From: Hartmannibacter diazotrophicus
GTDB lineage: Bacteria; Pseudomonadota; Alphaproteobacteria; Rhizobiales; Pleomorphomonadaceae
Assembly (NCBI RefSeq): GCF_900231165.1
Contig: NZ_LT960614.1
Coordinates: 3,845,501 to 3,909,500, forward strand
DNA length: 64,000 nucleotides
Direction: 5' to 3'
The translations under genes were made by a program, and so were the position numbers. Below are positions 7,943-16,525 of this stretch, one piece after another. Numbering within the stretch: the first letter of the stretch is position 1; each line of letters begins with the position of its first letter. The notes under the pieces are model-generated. The model was not told the origin of the DNA. It saw only the letters and a program-made list of their open reading frames with translations, and did no database searches.

Positions 7943-8931
7943 GCGGCGTCCTCCCGTTGCTCCGGCACACCGGGGCCACAGCCGATGAGCGGCGCGGCAT
8001 CGAGATCCCAGATGCATTCCTCAGCCCCGTCGAGGCTGACGGTGACGCGGCGCTCCCGCGTGATCGTTCCGATCCGGGCCGAGGAGACGTTCTCCCGCCG
8101 GAAACGCGCAAGAACGGTCTCGGCATGGGCTTCCGGCACCGACAGCAGATAACCGTAGCTCGGGAAGGTCTGCAGCCAGCGCGACAGCGCGATGCCCTCG
8201 GGACGCGGAATGGCGCCGAGGTCGACCTTCGCGCCGACGCCGGAGCATTCGGCCAGCATGATCGTCGTGCCGACGATCCCGCCCTGGCTGATATCCTTGG
8301 CGGCCTGCGCGAGACCGTCCTCGGCGATGGAGGGGAGAAGCTCCATCAGGCGCTTCAGGCGCGCCGGCGCGGTCGTGGTCGCGGCCTCGAAATTGTTGAA
8401 GGGCTCACGGTAGCGACCGTCGAGATCGACGGCGGCGATGAGGGCCTCGCCCGGCCGGGCGTCAAAGCTCGTCAGAAGCTTTTTGGCGCGGCCGAGGATC
8501 GCGACGGAGAGCTGGCCCTGCGCCGAGCGGGCGTTGCTGTGGCCGCCGACGATGGGTACGCCGAAGGCTTCCGCCGCCGCCCGCATGCCGTCGAGCACCG
8601 GCGCGGCCTCCGCCTCGCCCTTCGCCCAGATGGCATCGACGACGGCGATCGGACGCCCGCCCATGGCGAGGATGTCGGAGACGTTGACCATCACCCCGCA
8701 CCAGCCCGCGAACCACGGGTCACCGGCGACGAACTCGTTCATGAAGCCTTCGATGGCAAGGAGCAGATAGCCGTCACCGTCCGGGATCGCCGCGCAATCG
8801 TCGCCGACCGGTACTGCACCGGCCCCGCCGAGGCCGAGCCGCGCCGCAACGGAGGAAATGTCCTCCTTGGCACGGATGCCGCGCATGTCGCGCAGCATGG
8901 CGGCAAGGGCGGGAAGCTGCTCCGCGCTCAT
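7939..8931 (-). CDS. AIR synthase-related protein, Sll0787 family
   Basis: A 330-residue protein of the PurM/SelD/ThiL ATP-binding superfamily. Features: VPVGDDCAAIPDGDGYLLLAIEGF (nucleotide/Mg site), the GWCGVMVNVSDILAMGGRP core and a late DISQGGIVGTTIMLAE motif. ATP-dependent activation of an amide- or phosphate-type substrate is expected by family analogy. It is a standard Nit1C component. The start at 8931 overlaps the GNAT stop by 4 bp (ATGA); the long upstream extension of the frame is an artefact inside the GNAT gene. Confidence 0.87.
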   Translation of the reverse strand: MSAEQLPALAAMLRDMRGIRAKEDISSVAARLGLGGAGAVPVGDDCAAIPDGDGYLLLAIEGFMNEFVAGDPWFAGWCGVMVNVSDILAMGGRPIAVVDAIWAKGEAEAAPVLDGMRAAAEAFGVPIVGGHSNARSAQGQLSVAILGRAKKLLTSFDARPGEALIAAVDLDGRYREPFNNFEAATTTAPARLKRLMELLPSIAEDGLAQAAKDISQGGIVGTTIMLAECSGVGAKVDLGAIPRPEGIALSRWLQTFPSYGYLLSVPEAHAETVLARFRRENVSSARIGTITRERRVTVSLDGAEECIWDLDAAPLIGCGPGVPEQREDAA

Positions 8932-9473
8932 GCCGCGATCTTTCGCGCGTTGGACCGAAAGCCCCTCTCGGCGGCAACGAAGGGCGGATAGTAGTCCAGC
9001 TCGGCCTGCATCCTCAGATGCGGCCGGCCCTCGATCTCCACCTCGCCGATCTCGCGCCAGTGCAGGCGGCGGAAAAGCAGCCCGTTCTGCGGCTGAACGT
9101 TGGCGTAGAAGGTGTGGCAACCGCGCGCATGGGCCGAGGAGACGGCAAGGCGGATGAGCGAGGCGCCGAGCGCGCCGACCCGGCGGAAATCGCGGTGGAC
9201 GGCAAGGCGTGAGCCCCACCAGACGCCGGGCTCCGCCTCGTGGATGCGCACGGTGCCGACCACCTCGTCGGCGACGACGCCCATCCAGGAAACGGCGACG
9301 ATCGGGATCGCAACCTCGTCGATCGCATCTCGGTCGTCGCGCTCGAAAATCCCCTGCTCCGTGCAGAAGACCTCGCGCCGGAGGGCGGCGGCCTGCGACC
9401 GCTCCCAGGCATCGGTGGCGAATTTCACCTGATAGTCGGAGGCGCGGTAGGGCTTGAAGGGATCGAAGATCAT
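8928..9473 (-). CDS. GNAT-family acetyltransferase, MSMEG_0567/Sll0786 type
   Basis: A 181-residue GCN5-related N-acetyltransferase. The acyl-CoA pocket region is GSRLAVHRDFRRVGALGASL, corresponding to the Q/RxxGxG/A signature. It is followed by a helix and the late strand with FRRLHWREIGEVEIEGRPH. The start at 9473 overlaps the radical SAM stop by 4 bp. Role in the cluster: probable acyl transfer to the pathway intermediate; the acceptor is unknown. Confidence 0.87.
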   Translation of the reverse strand: MIFDPFKPYRASDYQVKFATDAWERSQAAALRREVFCTEQGIFERDDRDAIDEVAIPIVAVSWMGVVADEVVGTVRIHEAEPGVWWGSRLAVHRDFRRVGALGASLIRLAVSSAHARGCHTFYANVQPQNGLLFRRLHWREIGEVEIEGRPHLRMQAELDYYPPFVAAERGFRSNARKIAA

Positions 9474-10624
9474 TCCGCCGCCACCCTTCCGCCGCAGGCC
9501 GTCTGGCCGAGAGCCTTTTCGTAGGTGGACAGCGCCGAGCAGGCGCCGCACTTGGCGCAGCCCGCCTTGACGTCGATGGACTTCAGACCCGAGGCGACCA
9601 GCATGCCGGCGAGCGGCTCGAGGATCCGGTGCATGAACTCCGCCGACGGCCCGGCGTGGCTTTCCAGCGGCGTGCCCGAGATTGGCACGAACGGCACGAC
9701 GAAGGGATAGACGCCGATGTCGACGAGGCGCCGGCTCGTCTCGAGGATCGCCTCCACACTGTCGCCGAGACCGGCGAGAATGTAGGTCGACACCTGCCCG
9801 AAGCCGAAGACCGGAACGGCGGCCTTGAAGGCCTCGTAATAGGTCTCGAGCGAAACCTGCGCCTTGCCGGGCATGATCCGCTGACGCACTTCGGGCGTCA
9901 CGGCTTCCAGATGCATGCCGAGCGCATCGGCGCCCGCATCCTTCATCGCCTGGAACCAGGAAAAATCGTCCGGCGGCTCGCACTGCACCTGGATCGGCAG
10001 GTCAACCCGCGCCTTCACGCCGGCAACGCTCTCGGTGAGGATCTTTGCGCCGCGATCCTTGCCGGGCGGCGTGCCGGTGGTCATTACCATATGGGTGACG
10101 CCGTCGAGCCGGGCGGCGGCCTCGGCGACCTCGCCAAGCTGTTCCGGCGTCTTGCGCTCGATGGTGCGGCCGGCGGCGAGCGACTGGCCGATGGAACAGA
10201 ACTGGCAGGTCTTGGTGCGGCTCTGGTAGCGAATGCAGCTCTGCAGCACCGTCGTCGCCAGCACGTCGCGCCCATGCAGCACGGCGATCTGCGAATAGGG
10301 AATGCCGTCGGCGGTCTCAAGGTCGTAGAACTTCGGCCGCGCCGGAAAGCTGACCTCGCCGAGCACGACGTCGCCCCGCAGCACCCGGCTGCGACCATAG
10401 ACGTCCGGTGCCTCGACGAGATACGGGCTGTCGAAGGCCGCGGCCGTGTGGACGGGCACCATGACAGTCTGCCCGTCGATGGTCATCGCCTTGTGGTCGG
10501 AGGGACCGGCGCCGCCGCGACGGCTCTGCGCCCCGGCCCGTGGATCAACGAGACGGGCCCCGGAGGACTGCAACGCGTTGATCAGCTCCTGCGGCGACAT
10601 GGGCGTCGGCATCATCGGCTTCAT
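9470..10624 (-). CDS. MSMEG_0568-family radical SAM protein
   Basis: A 384-residue radical S-adenosylmethionine enzyme. The cluster-binding cysteines are spaced C130-X9-C140-X2-C143 ([18 protein letters not shown]) rather than the usual CX3CX2C. A tight cysteine group near the C-terminus (CAKCGAC, residues 356-362) could bind an auxiliary iron-sulfur cluster. The barrel contains [11 protein letters not shown] and [20 protein letters not shown], as in biotin synthase-like enzymes. The ATG at 10624 has GGAAGGA upstream and begins 80 bp before the nitrilase frame ends, so the two genes overlap considerably. A core member of the Nit1C cluster; reaction unknown. Confidence 0.88.
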   Translation of the reverse strand: MKPMMPTPMSPQELINALQSSGARLVDPRAGAQSRRGGAGPSDHKAMTIDGQTVMVPVHTAAAFDSPYLVEAPDVYGRSRVLRGDVVLGEVSFPARPKFYDLETADGIPYSQIAVLHGRDVLATTVLQSCIRYQSRTKTCQFCSIGQSLAAGRTIERKTPEQLGEVAEAAARLDGVTHMVMTTGTPPGKDRGAKILTESVAGVKARVDLPIQVQCEPPDDFSWFQAMKDAGADALGMHLEAVTPEVRQRIMPGKAQVSLETYYEAFKAAVPVFGFGQVSTYILAGLGDSVEAILETSRRLVDIGVYPFVVPFVPISGTPLESHAGPSAEFMHRILEPLAGMLVASGLKSIDVKAGCAKCGACSALSTYEKALGQTACGGRVAAE

Positions 10625-11618
10625 CGGACTTCGATCCTTCCAGGTTCGGGGTGGCAAGGCTGGGGATGACGGGGGCCTCGCCGGACGTGACCGTGCGCAT
10701 GGGCGCGGCCGGCCGGTCGTCGACGACGAGCGAGAGGAGTTCGGGGCGGGCATAGTGGCCGACGCTGTCCATCATGCGCTTGCGCTTCAGGATCAGCTTC
10801 ATGTCGAGGTCGGCGATCAGGATGCCCTCGCCCTCGGTGATCGGTGGGACAACATGGCCGCCCTCCGGCGAGATGATCGCGGTCATGCAGCCGCCGGACA
10901 GCGCCTTGCGCAGCTTCTCGTCCGGGCAGATGGAGGCCTTCTGCTCCTCGGACAGCCAGCCGGTGGCGTTGACGACGAAGCAGCCCGATTCCAACGCGTG
11001 GTGGCGAATCGTCACCTCGATCTGGTCGGCGAAGATCTGCCCGACCAGCGAGCCGGGGAACTGCGCGATGTGGATCGCCTCGTGCTGCGCCATCAGGGCG
11101 TAGCGGGCGAGCGGGTTGTAATGCTCCCAGCAGGCGAGCGCGCCGACCTTGCCGACGGCGGTCTCGACCACCTTGAGGCCGGAGCCGTCGCCCTGCCCCC
11201 AGATCATGCGCTCGTGGAAGGTCGGCGTGATCTTGCGCCGCTTCAGGACGATCTCACCGCTCGCGTCGATGACCACCTGCGTGTTGTAGAGCGAGCCGTG
11301 GTCGCGCTCGTTGACGCCGAGGACGACGACAACGCCGTGGCGGCGCGCGGCAGCCCCGATGCGCTCGGTCACCGGTCCCGGCACCTCGACGGCGTTTTCG
11401 TAAAGGCGCAGATGCTCCGCCCCGGTCAGCACCGGCGGCAGGATGAAGGAGAAATAGGGGTACCAGGGCATGAAGGTCTCGGGGAAGACGATCAGCTCCG
11501 CCCCCTTGCCCGCCGCCTCATCGATGGCGTCGAGGACCTTCGCCTCGGTCCCGGCGAGGGACTTAAGATCAGGCGCGATCTGGACCGCCGCCACCCGGAC
11601 ATGTGCTGGTTCAGCCAT
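10545..11618 (-). CDS. Nit1-type nitrilase
   Basis: A 357-residue carbon-nitrogen hydrolase with the full catalytic triad (numbered from the TTG two codons upstream): Glu49 in [13 protein letters not shown], Lys131 in [12 protein letters not shown], and Cys165 in [15 protein letters not shown]. The CWEH context is that of nitrilases acting on true nitriles or cyanide, not amidases. Nit1C nitrilases have been linked genetically to bacterial growth on cyanide as a nitrogen source. The ATG at 11618 has GGAAG at good spacing. The C-terminal tail (about 40 residues after [10 protein letters not shown]) is low-complexity and overlaps the radical SAM gene. It follows the MSMEG_0572 gene across a 284-bp gap that holds a repeat element. 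Confidence 0.92.
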   Translation of the reverse strand: MAEPAHVRVAAVQIAPDLKSLAGTEAKVLDAIDEAAGKGAELIVFPETFMPWYPYFSFILPPVLTGAEHLRLYENAVEVPGPVTERIGAAARRHGVVVVLGVNERDHGSLYNTQVVIDASGEIVLKRRKITPTFHERMIWGQGDGSGLKVVETAVGKVGALACWEHYNPLARYALMAQHEAIHIAQFPGSLVGQIFADQIEVTIRHHALESGCFVVNATGWLSEEQKASICPDEKLRKALSGGCMTAIISPEGGHVVPPITEGEGILIADLDMKLILKRKRMMDSVGHYARPELLSLVVDDRPAAPMRTVTSGEAPVIPSLATPNLEGSKSDEADDADAHVAAGADQRVAVLRGPSR

Positions 11619-11696
11619 GGTCAAACTTCCGTTGTTGCGTTTGCATCGGGCCGGTCCGTCCGGCCCCTGCGGTTTCGACCCCTGCGTTTCCGCGAT

Positions 11697-11825
11697 GTCA
11701 TCCCCGGCGAACCGCCCTCAGGGTGGTGAGGGAAGGGAATCCAGAACTCGAAATCGGAATCCCGGATCGTCCTTCTGGATTCCCTTCCCCTCGGACTGTC
11801 GCCCTCGGCCGGGAATGACATCGTC
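11697..11825. repeat. Dispersed imperfect palindromic repeat, copy 1 (family B)
   Basis: Ends are near-inverted: GATGTCATCCCCGGCGA on the left and GGCCGGGAATGACATC on the right. The inner arms around GGGAAGGGAATCCAGAA and TTCTGGATTCCCTTCCCC pair with each other. A second copy in the opposite orientation lies at 56386-56513. It is noncoding, between the nitrilase and MSMEG_0572 genes, and probably folds into a long hairpin in the operon mRNA. Confidence 0.75.
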
Positions 11826-11902
11826 AGAACACTTGGCTCGACCTGCAAACGGGCCCAGAACGCGCCGATCCGATTGCAGGCCCGGCCAAACCGTTGCCCC
11901 GA

Positions 11903-12385
11903 TCACACCGTCCAGGTGTCGAGGATGAAGGCGCCGTCCTTGCGGTGGAGCAGGATGAGGTCGAGCACGTCGAGCGGGTTGATCGGCGTGATGCCGGGGA
12001 TCAGCGACGGCTCGCCATGGCCATAGAGCGCCTGGAGCGCGAAACGGCAGGCGTAGACCTTGCCACCCTCGTCCATGAACTTGATCAGCTGGTTGTTGAA
12101 GTTCTGCGCGCCGGGGAAAGCCTCGTCGCCGAGCGTCGGGAAGCCGCGCTGCACGCCGAGCGTCACGCCCGGGCCGTAGAGCAGGATGGAGGTCTCGAAG
12201 CCCTTCCGCTTCAGGCGCAGCGCCTGCAGGATGTTGACGAGGCCGATGGAGCCCTCGAAGGCGACGGTGTGGAAGGTGACCAGGGCCTTTTCGCCCGGTT
12301 CGGCCTTGACGTCCTCGAAGACCTTCTCCTCGTAGTCGACAAAGAAATCACCCTTTTTGTGCGCGGGCGCGGTCACTGCAGGCAT
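11903..12385 (-). CDS. MSMEG_0572/Sll0783-family protein, first gene of the Nit1C operon
   Basis: A 160-residue protein of the DsrE/DsrF-like alpha/beta type. It contains [35 protein letters not shown] and [16 protein letters not shown], which match the Sll0783 family found at the head of Nit1C clusters. The ATG at 12385 is supported by a strong GAGGAGG ribosome site 5 bases upstream. The frame extends to 12514 only through the operator region. It is the promoter-proximal gene facing the MocR regulator. Function unknown; the cluster context suggests sensing or processing in nitrogen-starvation or cyanide metabolism. Confidence 0.88.
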   Translation of the reverse strand: MPAVTAPAHKKGDFFVDYEEKVFEDVKAEPGEKALVTFHTVAFEGSIGLVNILQALRLKRKGFETSILLYGPGVTLGVQRGFPTLGDEAFPGAQNFNNQLIKFMDEGGKVYACRFALQALYGHGEPSLIPGITPINPLDVLDLILLHRKDGAFILDTWTV

Positions 12386-12469
12386 AAAACCCTCCTCGTG
12401 GTTCTTCAGAGAACCGCCCGGCGCACCTGCGCCGTGGCGTCGGGAGAAGTCTCGCAAGCGGCGTGCCAA

Positions 12470-12531
12470 ATTGAATGTATCCAATGAATGCAACAATCTG
12501 CAATCATGATGCATTCAATTTTGCATTCAAT
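12470..12531. promoter_or_regulatory. Four-box operator between the Nit1C operon and its MocR regulator
   Basis: Four related 10-mers: ATTGAATGTA (12470-12479), AATGAATGCA (12483-12492), then TGCATTCAAT twice (12510-12519 and 12522-12531). Each pair is a direct repeat with a 12-13 bp period, and the two pairs face each other. Direct-repeat half-sites about one helical turn apart are typical of GntR/MocR binding. The location, between the divergent regulator and the operon start, fits. Confidence 0.7.
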
Positions 12532-12908
12532 TGATTCAAGCCATTTGAAAATATGGGAAATCCGGAAGGCGATTTGCACAAGATGACTGCATCGATGCCA
12601 AAAAATCAGGCAAAGTACCTATGCGCGGAAAAGACGCCGAAAGCCCGCTTTTCGCGGGGAATGTGGTCGGATTGAAAAGGCGGCATTGACTGGATCATTG
12701 CGCAAGCCCTTGACAGAAAGTCCTGTTTTTCCCTCGCTCCAATCCCGCATAGTGGGCGGGACGGCGGTGGCAGGACAAAATTCCTCATATGATTATGCAC
12801 CCGTCCCGGCCCCGGAGCGCGCGGAAATAATATGCAAAGCCCGGATTGGGGCTGGAAATCCAACAATATCCAGTCAATAAAGACCGAAGCATTGGAGGCT
12901 GGGAATCG

Positions 12909-14291
12909 ATGACGGACTGGGTTCCAGACCTGAAGGACACGGGCAAGCCGCGCTATCTGGCGATTGCCGACGCGATTGCGGCCGATGTCGCGAGCGGACA
13001 ACTGACGCAGGGCGACCGCCTGCCGCCGCAGCGCCAGCTCGCCAAGCTCCTCGGCATCGACTTCACCACCGTCGCCCGCGGCTATGTCGAGGCGCAGCGG
13101 CGAGGGCTCGTCGACTCACGCGTCGGCCAGGGAACCTTCGTGTCGGCGGCAAGGCGCAAGCCGCGCAACCAGTCCGACCGCCGGCCGGAACTCGTCGATC
13201 TGTCCATGAACCTGCCGCCGGAGCCGGAAGACCCGGATCTCATCGAGCGCATGCAGGAAGGCATGGAGGCGATCGGGCGCGACCTCATTCCGCTGTTGCG
13301 CTATCAGGGCTTCGGCGGCTCGCGCGAGGCCAAGGAGGCCGCCTCCAACTGGCTCGGCCGCCGCGCGCTCGTGCCGTCCACCGAACGCCTGTTCGTGTCA
13401 CCCGGCGCCCATCCGGCCCTTCTTGGAATTCTCTGCACCCTCGCCCGCCCCGGCGACACGATCCTCTGCGAAGCGATCACCTATCCCGGCATCCGCTCGC
13501 TCGCGGCCCAGATCGGGCTCAATCTCGTCGGCCTGCCCTTCGACGAGGAAGGCATCCTGACCGACGCTCTCACCGAGGCCTGCCAGCGCCATCAGCCGAA
13601 GGCGCTCTATCTCAACCCAATCTTCAACAACCCGACGACGATGACGGTCTCAGAAAAGCGGCGCGAGGAGATCGCCCAGGCGGCGCGGCGCTGCCGCCTG
13701 CCGATCGTAGAGGACGACGCTTACGGCTTCATCCCCGTGCACGGCCCAAAGCCCTTCGCCGCCATCGCCCCGGACATCACCTGGCATGTGGCCGGGCTTG
13801 CCAAATGCATCGGCGCGGGACTGCGCGTTGCCTATGTGGTGACGCCCGACGCGCGATCGGGCTTTCCCTTTTCAGCGGCACTCCGTTCGGCGACCGTCAT
13901 GGCCTCGCCAATCACGGTGGCGCTCGCCACCCGCTGGATCGAGGACGGCACGGCCGACGCCCTGCTCTCTTTCATCCGGTCCGAAACGCGCGCGCGCCAG
14001 AAACTGGCCGCCGACATGCTCGCCCCCGGCAGCTATCACTTCGATCCGTTGAGCTTCCACCTCTGGGTGCCGCTGCCCGAGCCGTGGACCCGGTCGGCCT
14101 TCGTCGGCCACATGCGGTCCACCCGCATCGGCGTCGTGCCGAGCGATCCCTTCACGGTCGAGGGTCCGCCCGGAGAAGCCGTGCGAGTCTGTCTCGGAGG
14201 CCCGGCGACCCGCGAGGAGGTGCGCGGCGCGCTCGACTTCATGGCGCATGCACTGGAGGAAAGCCCGGCGCTGATGTCGTCGGTGCTCTAG
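12909..14291 (+). CDS. MocR-type GntR/aminotransferase transcriptional regulator
   Basis: A 460-residue fusion of a GntR winged helix (residues about 10-80: GDRLPPQRQLAKLLGIDFTT and GLVDSRVGQGTFVS) to a fold-type I aminotransferase domain. The PLP region includes IVEDDAYGFIPV and the lysine in HVAGLAKCIGAGLRVAY. Such proteins sense an amino acid or PLP derivative and usually regulate a divergent operon. The Nit1C operon is the obvious target, with matching operator boxes at 12470-12531. Start at 12909: GGAGG lies 10 bases upstream, and the fold begins right after it. An in-frame extension to 12846 lacks support. Confidence 0.9.
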   Translation: MTDWVPDLKDTGKPRYLAIADAIAADVASGQLTQGDRLPPQRQLAKLLGIDFTTVARGYVEAQRRGLVDSRVGQGTFVSAARRKPRNQSDRRPELVDLSMNLPPEPEDPDLIERMQEGMEAIGRDLIPLLRYQGFGGSREAKEAASNWLGRRALVPSTERLFVSPGAHPALLGILCTLARPGDTILCEAITYPGIRSLAAQIGLNLVGLPFDEEGILTDALTEACQRHQPKALYLNPIFNNPTTMTVSEKRREEIAQAARRCRLPIVEDDAYGFIPVHGPKPFAAIAPDITWHVAGLAKCIGAGLRVAYVVTPDARSGFPFSAALRSATVMASPITVALATRWIEDGTADALLSFIRSETRARQKLAADMLAPGSYHFDPLSFHLWVPLPEPWTRSAFVGHMRSTRIGVVPSDPFTVEGPPGEAVRVCLGGPATREEVRGALDFMAHALEESPALMSSVL

Positions 14292-14299
14292 GCATCTCG

Positions 14300-14346
14300 C
14301 CGAAAAACCTGTCCCCGCGAAGATGGGGATGGGCAGCGGTTTTCGG
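14300..14346. terminator. Hairpin between two convergent genes
   Basis: CCGAAAAACC (from 14300) pairs with GGTTTTCGG (to 14346), with a GC-rich inner hairpin around CCCC/GGGG. It lies in the 97-bp gap between the MocR and HerA-like genes and could stop transcription from both sides. It resembles the outer arms of the family A repeats. Confidence 0.5.
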
Positions 14347-14388
14347 AAAGCTGGATGCGCAAACGGCAGGAAGACCCGCTTCCGGCCG

Positions 14389-15918
14389 CTATTCCGCTGC
14401 GTCGGCCGCAGCCGGATCGGGCAGCGCCGCATCGGGATCGCCGCCCGCCGTCTGCGCGTCGAGATCGGGAAAGGCGACGAAGCGAAGCCCTGCGCGATCG
14501 GCGTGGACGACGATCAGCCCCCGCTCCTCGAAATAATCAAGGAAGCGCCGCGCGCGCCGCGCGGAATGCGTGCCGTATGCATAGGCGATCGCCGCATCCG
14601 ACGGACATGGCTCGCCGGCAAGGGCCGCCCGCGCCAGAATGAGCAGGACGCCCTGCAGATCGTCCGTGACGAGGCGCACGAGGGAAAGCGCCGTCTTCCA
14701 GGCGTCGGTCGCGGCCATCTCGTCGTCGACGCCCGAGCGAGCGACGGCAAGCCGAAGGCGAAAATCCGCCATCGTCAGCGGCGCGCCAACGATGCGGCTC
14801 ATCCGCCCGCGCAGCAGGAAGTCCTGGTAAAGCTCGGCGTCGGCCCGGAAGGCGGAGCCGCCCCCGGCGACGATGTCGGCAATCGTCCTGCCGAGCCAGT
14901 CCTCCAGCTCTTCCGCGCTCATGGCGGGACGGCGGACGACGCTCTCGGCCTCCGCCTCCGGCTCGTCCTGCTGCCGCGTCGCGGCGCGCGAAAGCTCCTG
15001 CATGATGTCGGGCGTCGCGCGCGGCGAAGGCGCGGCGCGGCGTGGCGCGGTCGGACGGGAAAAGTCCTCCGGCACAGGCGTCAGGATCAGATCCTCGACA
15101 TCTTCAAGCTTTTCCGGCAGCGGCATCAGCTTCGGGCTGGATGAGCGCGCGCCGGTTTCCACCGGTCCGATGGTGACTGGAAGAGGACGGCGCGAGAGCG
15201 CCGGACCGAGCGCCACGAAGCGCCCGCAGGAAAGGTCGCGGAACTGTTCGGCCTGTCGCCGGTCCATGCCGAGAAGGTCGGCCGCGCGCGCCATGTCGAT
15301 ATCGAGGAAGGTGCGGCCCATCAGGAAGTTGGACGCTTCCGCCGCGACATTCTTGGCAAGCTTGGCAAGCCTCTGGGTGGCGATCACCCCGGCGAGACCG
15401 CGCTTGCGGCCACGGCACATGAGGTTGGTCATGGCGCCGAGCGAGGCCCGGCGGGCATCCTCGGCCACCTCGCCGGCCGCTGCCGGCGCGAACATCTGCG
15501 CCTCGTCGACGACGACGAGGACCGGATACCAGAACTCGCGGTCGGCATCGAAGAGCGCGTTGAGGAAATTCGCCGCCGCCCGCATCTGGTCGTCGATTTC
15601 GAGCCCTTCCAGCGTCAGGACGCAGGAGACGCGGTGCTGGCGGATGCGGTTGGCGATGCCGACGAGTTCGCCTTCCGAGCGCTCCGCGTCGACGACCACG
15701 TGGCCAAAGGCCTCGGCGAGCGTGACGAAATCGCCTTCCGGGTCGATGACCACCTGCTGCACCCAGGGGGCGGACTGTTCGAGGAGGCGGCGCAGAAGAT
15801 GCGATTTGCCGGAGCCGGAATTGCCCTGGACGAGGAGGCGCGTTGCAAGAAGCTGTTCGATGTCGAGCCGTGCAGCCTCGCCGCCGGCCGTCGTTCCCAT
15901 GTCGATGTCGACCTGCAA
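14389..15918 (-). CDS. HerA-like (DUF87) P-loop ATPase
   Basis: A 509-residue ATPase of the FtsK/HerA class. Walker A is GNSGSGKS at residues 32-39. Walker B is VLVVVDEAQMF. RGRKRGLAGVIATQRLAKL is the usual sensor/arginine region. A poorly conserved linker (about 290-330) leads to a C-terminal domain of helices that may be a winged helix. HerA proteins are DNA-pumping hexamers paired with NurA nuclease or with defence effectors; no such partner is adjacent. Start: a TTG at 15918 (AGGCAGGA upstream) or an ATG at 15900; both leave the fold intact. Confidence 0.75.
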   Translation of the reverse strand: MQVDIDMGTTAGGEAARLDIEQLLATRLLVQGNSGSGKSHLLRRLLEQSAPWVQQVVIDPEGDFVTLAEAFGHVVVDAERSEGELVGIANRIRQHRVSCVLTLEGLEIDDQMRAAANFLNALFDADREFWYPVLVVVDEAQMFAPAAAGEVAEDARRASLGAMTNLMCRGRKRGLAGVIATQRLAKLAKNVAAEASNFLMGRTFLDIDMARAADLLGMDRRQAEQFRDLSCGRFVALGPALSRRPLPVTIGPVETGARSSSPKLMPLPEKLEDVEDLILTPVPEDFSRPTAPRRAAPSPRATPDIMQELSRAATRQQDEPEAEAESVVRRPAMSAEELEDWLGRTIADIVAGGGSAFRADAELYQDFLLRGRMSRIVGAPLTMADFRLRLAVARSGVDDEMAATDAWKTALSLVRLVTDDLQGVLLILARAALAGEPCPSDAAIAYAYGTHSARRARRFLDYFEERGLIVVHADRAGLRFVAFPDLDAQTAGGDPDAALPDPAAADAAE

Positions 15919-16141
15919 TGTCCTGCCTGCCTTGCGATCTCGTCCTGAAACAAAAGCCCTCGGCGTCGGTCCGGCGCGGGTGCCCGGTCAAGCGAGTCGG
16001 TCACCGGACAAAGGGGTGGACCCCGTCAATAGACCATTGGCGGGCGCGCGGAAACTGCCTGCGGCCCGCCGTCCACAAGGACGTTGCAGCGGGCACTGCG
16101 CCGCTCCCGACAAACGCGCATATCTCCCGGGAAGCTCCGCC

Positions 16142-16525
16142 TCATCGTGCCAGAAGCTGCACCGTGCCGAGCTTCTTGCCGCTGCGAAGATCAAAGAGAA
16201 GAACCCGCCGTCCCTGATCCGTTTCGACGGTCACGACCAGGCGGTCTCCGTCGACGCTCTGGTCGACGACGCGGCTTCCCGCCGGCAGTTCGGCGCTTGC
16301 CTCGAAGGCCGGGCCGCTCGGGCCTTCCTTGCCGGAGTTGACGGCACGCCACGCAATCGCGAATAACACCGCCAGCAAACCGATGCCGAGCGTTCCCATC
16401 GACACGAATACGAAGCGCCTGAGTTTCGCCTGCATGGCGGCAAGGGCGGGATCGAAGGGAACGTCTTCGTTTCGGCTCTCGCCGGGCGATCCCGCATCGG
16501 CCTCATTCCTGGAAGACGTCATCAT
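16142..16525 (-). CDS. Small single-helix inner-membrane protein (DUF6476-like)
   Basis: A 127-residue protein with an acidic N-terminus, then ALAAMQAKLRRFVFVSMGTL leading into one transmembrane helix (about residues 37-58). A periplasmic beta-rich tail follows (GSRVVDQSVDGDRLVVTVET.., RRVLLFDLRSGKKLGTVQL). This matches a short alphaproteobacterial family found beside rluD and rpoH. Its start (16525 or 16522) overlaps the divergent rluD start, so the two genes share their first codons on opposite strands. Function unknown. Confidence 0.65.
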   Translation of the reverse strand: MMTSSRNEADAGSPGESRNEDVPFDPALAAMQAKLRRFVFVSMGTLGIGLLAVLFAIAWRAVNSGKEGPSGPAFEASAELPAGSRVVDQSVDGDRLVVTVETDQGRRVLLFDLRSGKKLGTVQLLAR

